From Chaetoderma sp. LZ-2023a (Eukaryota > Mollusca > Caudofoveata > Chaetodermatida > Chaetodermatidae): a stretch of 64,000 nt of DNA. The notes beneath the pieces are model-generated. The model searched no databases. It had not been told where the DNA came from and saw only the letters and a program-made list of their open reading frames with translations. Both the position numbers and the translations under genes were made by a program. Of this stretch, positions 60,454 to 64,000 are shown one piece after another. The DNA lies in NCBI GenBank assembly GCA_034401795.1, contig CM067366.1, positions 80,635,720 to 80,699,719 of the forward strand, read 5' to 3'. Position 1 is the stretch's first letter. The number at the start of each line of letters is the position of its first letter.

Positions 60454-61925
60454 GTTTTATCCCTACGGCCAAGTCTGACTGAATAACCATAGTTAACCAT
60501 AGTTGACCCGATCCCAGCTCAACTTGAAATAGCTAAGTAGCTAGTTGACTCGAGTCTATCAGCCTCCTGTGCTTAGTCACAGATGGTTGATGTCAAATTG
60601 TCGTAAAATTCAAAATGACGTATAGCCTTTGCATGCCTCATAAACGTGTAGGCATGCATATCTCATTAACTGGAAACTAGTTTAAGCTTGTAAGGTTATG
60701 ATGGTCATCTTAAAATATTTAGAATGAACGCTGTTGCAGCAACGAATCAAATCTGTAGCAGGTAGAAATCGGATTGCCTGGTAAATTTTAACCATAATCT
60801 AACCGAATGATGTTGTTGTCATTGACTACAACAACTTTCACGCATATTGGTGTCAAAGTCTACAGCAGCTTTCTGGCATTGACATATTTGCACTGAACAG
60901 TATTTAAATACCAATTTCGGTTAATTGGTCTGTCAATGGTACTGCCGTGAATATGTCCGACGTGCTTACGCTTCAAGAGCTGCCTGACAATTGAACATTT
61001 GCACATACAGGTGTGGACCTTGGCTTTGAGAAATGCTTGCCCGTACAAACAAACATTAGATTCAACGAATATGGCGCCCAATAGGTACAACGAATATGGA
61101 GTCATAGCATTACACGCGGAGTAGCATTGCCTACTGGGAAATCAAGAAGCATCGAGTAAAAGTTTCTCATTTTAATCGCACACGAGAAATTAAATGAGTA
61201 GTGTCTGAATAAATGAGCATCTTTTGCATATTGCGATGTATGTATTTCGAGTTGTGTCATTAGACTCGGATAGTGAACCGCAACGACGTTCCAATAATAA
61301 TGTCATTAATAGGGAACATTGTCCGTTCTGTGTATAAATAGGACAGGTAATATCACATGTTGTGAAGCATGTCTGTCCAATAGATATCAAGATATATTAA
61401 AAAGCTGATTGGATTCGAAGATGTGGTGAAAAGACAGCATGTATTCACCCAGATAATGCGCAGGTAATGCGGGTTACTGGGCCGGTACTAGACCAATACC
61501 GGGGCTTATTGGTATGGTACAGGTCCAGCAATGTGCATTAGTTATCTGGGTAAGGCCTCTAGCCATTGTGCCATTGTACCAATGCCACAAGGGTCCCTCC
61601 ATGGGCTCTGTGGGCCATTTCAAGCCATTTGATGGCACGGCCCCTAAAGCATCCGTGGTCCGACTCTGGTAAGGCTGTATTGAAGATAGGCAACGCCAAT
61701 TTTCCTAAATGACAAAAATCCATTTTAGGTGTGATATTTTCACTTAAAAGTACATAAGCATCAGAATATGGGTTCTGCCCACTTTCTTTAGAGGGATAAG
61801 TATATAATAGTGTTAACTCTCGAGGCACAAGAAAATAGGTACACACGGCAGGAGATCTCGCGACGCAGGTTATTATCATAATCTACACGCATGGAGCACA
61901 ATAAGTATTTGTTCATTGAGAACGT
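60454..61925. other. Intergenic, unassigned
   Basis: No gene identified. 61559-61879 minus (106 codons, with G-K-L-A-L-P-I-F and H-R-A-H-G-G) has no recognised family. GGGCCGGTAC...GACCAATACCGG (61470-61500) repeats a word seen at 58797-58840. A family A scrap (GAACGCTGTTGCAGCAACG) lies near 60725. Confidence 0.4.
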
Positions 61926-62163
61926 AACCATTTAATCATCGAATTTGTTCAAGAAAATTTCAATTTTGTCATAGAAAATGCCCATTTGCAGACCAAGAGA
62001 TGACTATTTTTTTTAATTTACCACTGGAATGACTGGCTCTGATACAGACCCAGTCATTCCAGTGGTAAATTAAAAGAAAAAGTTTTCTCTTGGTCTGCAA
62101 ATGGACATTTCTCAAGACCACTGCAGAAGCCGTTTTGGCTGATATGAGTGTTAAAGGGTTAAT
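61925..62163. mobile_element. Foldback element family B, near-perfect
   Basis: AACCATTTAATCATCGAATT start, GTGTTAAAGGGTTAATG end. Hairpin CCCATTTGCAGACCAAGAGA ... ATGACTGGCTCTGATACAGA | CCCAGTCATTCCAGTGGTAA ... TCTCTTGGTCTGCAAATGGA. A second diverged partial copy follows to 62310. Confidence 0.87.
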
Positions 62164-62312
62164 GGCCAAATTTGGTCAAGAATATCATAATATTTGCTTA
62201 TATTGAATGATCCTTTGAAGGCCAAGAGTTTACTATTTTTGAAAAGTAACCAGCGACTGTCTCTAGGCTACTGCATAGGTCGGTTTGGGTGGCATGGAAA
62301 TGGAACCGTTAA

Positions 62313-62640
62313 AGCCTCTGACAGACGATCCAACATGTATGATTATAATGTATGATTTGACAAAGTCGGACGATGTTTGATCGTGTATCATACCTTTCGC
62401 TAAGTCGAGTCATATATGCAAAAAGTTGTACAATGCTCAATTTTCGACCAACCGCGGAAAATATGTTGAATGAAACATCCAATCATATATCAGAAAATGC
62501 ATCACATCATTTTGTGGGTATCCCTGGATGGTAACCTCATCCAACAATGTTCGATGCTGTATGATCGTGCATAATGGACATGTATGGTATACATGTATAG
62601 TCATACATGTTGGAGAGACACCACTGTCGACTGCGCCTAG
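62313..62640. mobile_element. MITE family D, diverged copy
   Basis: GCCTCTGACAGACGATCCAA then CATGTATGATTATAATG. It contains AAAGTCGGACGATGTTTGAT as in the copy at 6051-6336. The right end is degraded (GTCATACATGTTGGAGAGAC). Confidence 0.78.
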
Positions 62641-62769
62641 AATCATAGTTCACATATGTTGCCACCGGACCAACGCAGCTGGACAAAAGTCCTACTTTGC
62701 GGGACTTGCTGGCCTGTTACAATTGTGGTCTATCAGCAACCACAGAATTCCACTCTGTGTCAGAGACAC

Positions 62770-62890
62770 CTACGTGTAAATGCCTGACTCGGACAGTAGG
62801 ATATGTGTCCTACGGCGTTAGTCTGGTGGCAACATCTGTGGACTATGATGCGAAGCATTATAAGTTGTGGGTTCGATTCCCCGTCAGAGT
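62770..62890 (+). repeat. Possible tRNA-derived SINE head
   Basis: GTGGGTTCGATTCCCCG contains a perfect B-box (GGTTCGATTCC). An A-box-like GGCGTTAGTCTGGTGG lies about 55 nt upstream, as in a tRNA with a long variable region. The sequence does not fold as a full cloverleaf by eye, so a functional tRNA is unlikely. Confidence 0.45.
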
Positions 62891-63109
62891 TGCTAAGAAA
62901 TCTTTAAAAAGATAGATTACGTGAGATCTTCTAGCTTACTAGACTGTTACAACTATAATGAGTGTTGAACAGATGGCGCGGAAGATAACCAATTTCCAAT
63001 ACATGTTTAAATGTTTAACCACTATAGGGTTGCTAAGGGATGACATACTTCCGCGTCCGCCTCTTTGCTAACCTGTTACACCTTGAGATTGCAGTGTCTG
63101 AATTTCAAA

Positions 63110-63200
63110 ACACATACATTCTGTTGACATATTTTAACGGGAACATGTTGCTGCCAACAGCTCTTAGTAAATCAGTTTCAAAATACTCAATATAATATTC
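63110..63200. mobile_element. Family A core remnant
   Basis: CATTCTGTTGACATATTTTA, GGGAACATGTTGCTGCC, AAATCAGTTTCAAAATACTC. Order conserved, arms diverged. Confidence 0.5.
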
Positions 63201-63529
63201 CTTATATCCTAAAGAATTCGCGGTTTATGGTACGTAAGGGTTCAAGGGATTGAAAATTAAAAAACTCAAATGTTGTTGAAGCAGCATCTTTCCAAGAACA
63301 TAGATTATTCTTTCATGATGACAATTAACAGAGAGAATTAATTGTCTGGATTCTGGTTGAAAAAAAAAAATTAAATCCTTTTTCTATCATCCTACAACAT
63401 CTAAATTTCAAATCAACGTCTCCAGTCAAATTGAAGTCATAAACAAGTTTTTCATTTGAGAAAAACAGCTAAAATCAGTATTTGAAATCAAATTACATAG
63501 GCGATTATTCAAATACTACCTGTCGTGCC

Positions 63530-64000
63530 TTCTAATTTATTGCGGTGGCAGTGTGTTAGGGGCAAGATAGCAACTCGGACACAGTTATGTTTATGTACCA
63601 CCAAAGACTTCTCCCGCATCTACAATCCGAGGTTGCCATGGTACGATGCGTCGTATGGACAACAGCTTACACCTGCAATCAGTCCTTCTTCGCATTTGCC
63701 CACTGTGTCTTGTCCTCAGACGAAATCCTTAGCTTCCTCAAGTCCATTCTTGATTTGAGTGTACCGAGTTCTTGATGTCACCTCGTAGCACACTTAGCAG
63801 ATGTATGCAATGACGTCCTCTCCTAGCTCCGTATTTGCTGGCTCAGAGTAGGGCGAACTCCAAGGCTCTCTGTGCTGGTGTGTCTTCTGGTATTCTTAGC
63901 CCATGGCCAAACATGGACCATCTTTGCTGGGCGACTTTTACAGATAGCGGTGACGTATTACACATCTTGTATAATGCATCGTTGGAAACTATGCTCTCTG
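63530..64000 (-). pseudogene. Non-LTR retrotransposon 3' coding fragment, truncated by the window
   Basis: From the right edge on the minus strand: L-Y-K-M-C-N-T-S-P-L-S, R-W-S-M-F-G-H-G-L-R-I-P-E-D-T-P-A-Q-R-A, then after a stop G-A-R-R-G-R-H and L-R-G-D-I-K. This is the region just after the reverse transcriptase in the same family as the fragment at 34945-36260 (which has R-S-M-F-G-Q-V-L-R-M-P-E-N-T). Stops and shifts are present. Confidence 0.75.

Noticed and set aside
61559-61879. 106-codon minus-strand frame
   Set aside because: No recognisable motif, no splice context and no neighbour support; could be chance or a fragment of an unknown element.
62770-62890. Functional tRNA gene
   Set aside because: The B-box is good but stems do not pair well and A-B spacing is long; listed only as a possible SINE.

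Overview
This window is animal nuclear DNA, most likely from a marine invertebrate. It has split genes with GT-AG introns, (TTAGGG)n-type repeats, long microsatellites, many MITE-like foldback elements, a Tc1-type transposon, non-LTR retrotransposon debris, an LTR/env remnant and a decayed protein-primed DNA polymerase. The species cannot be named from sequence alone. The repeat style would suit an echinoderm or hemichordate-like genome, but that is a weak inference.

Two complete multi-exon genes can be read. Both encode 12-TM-class solute carriers, and they converge tail to tail. (1) Plus strand, 7198..23354: ten exons encode a 512-aa SLC7 light-chain amino acid transporter that most resembles SLC7A9 (b0,+AT). 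It has the TM1 G-A-G-I-F motif, the loop cysteine used for the heavy-chain disulfide, and a C-terminal V-V-P-P-D. (2) Minus strand, 59859..39191: twelve exons encode a 603-aa SLC23 (nucleobase/ascorbate transporter) protein. Intron phases agree at every junction. One intron is GC-AG. Two residues that are near-invariant in the family (the His of the TM1 Q-H motif and the Asn of the signature motif) are replaced. A lone first exon of a second SLC23 copy, with a destroyed donor site, lies at 32102..32308 on the plus strand.

Layout. 1-7197: giant GT array, local tandem duplications, pyrimidine-rich low-complexity DNA, then two foldback MITE families just upstream of SLC7. 7198-23354: SLC7 gene, its introns packed with copies of one palindromic MITE family (family A), a Tc1 element and a CR1-like retrotransposon tail. 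23355-29130: intergenic minisatellite, an approximately 385-bp satellite array with an internal telomere-like tract, and TATTGGTCC-type repeats. 28670-31960: decayed Polinton-like segment. 32100-39190: orphan SLC23 exon, more MITEs, a reverse-transcriptase pseudogene. 39191-59859: SLC23 gene, with an env-like ORF plus probable LTR in intron 8 and MITEs in most introns. 59860-64000: foldback elements, a possible tRNA-derived SINE and another RT tail.

The outstanding non-genic feature is family A. It has roughly 30 copies in both orientations, with 14-bp terminal inverted repeats, a central hairpin of up to about 85 nt, a CRE palindrome (TGACGTCA) cluster at one end, and a consensus 5' splice site (ACAG|GTAAG) next to the hairpin. 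About 24 of about 30 exact TGACGTCA sites in the window lie in these elements. A second oddity is that three SLC23 3' splice sites are directly preceded by long TTA-type microsatellites.
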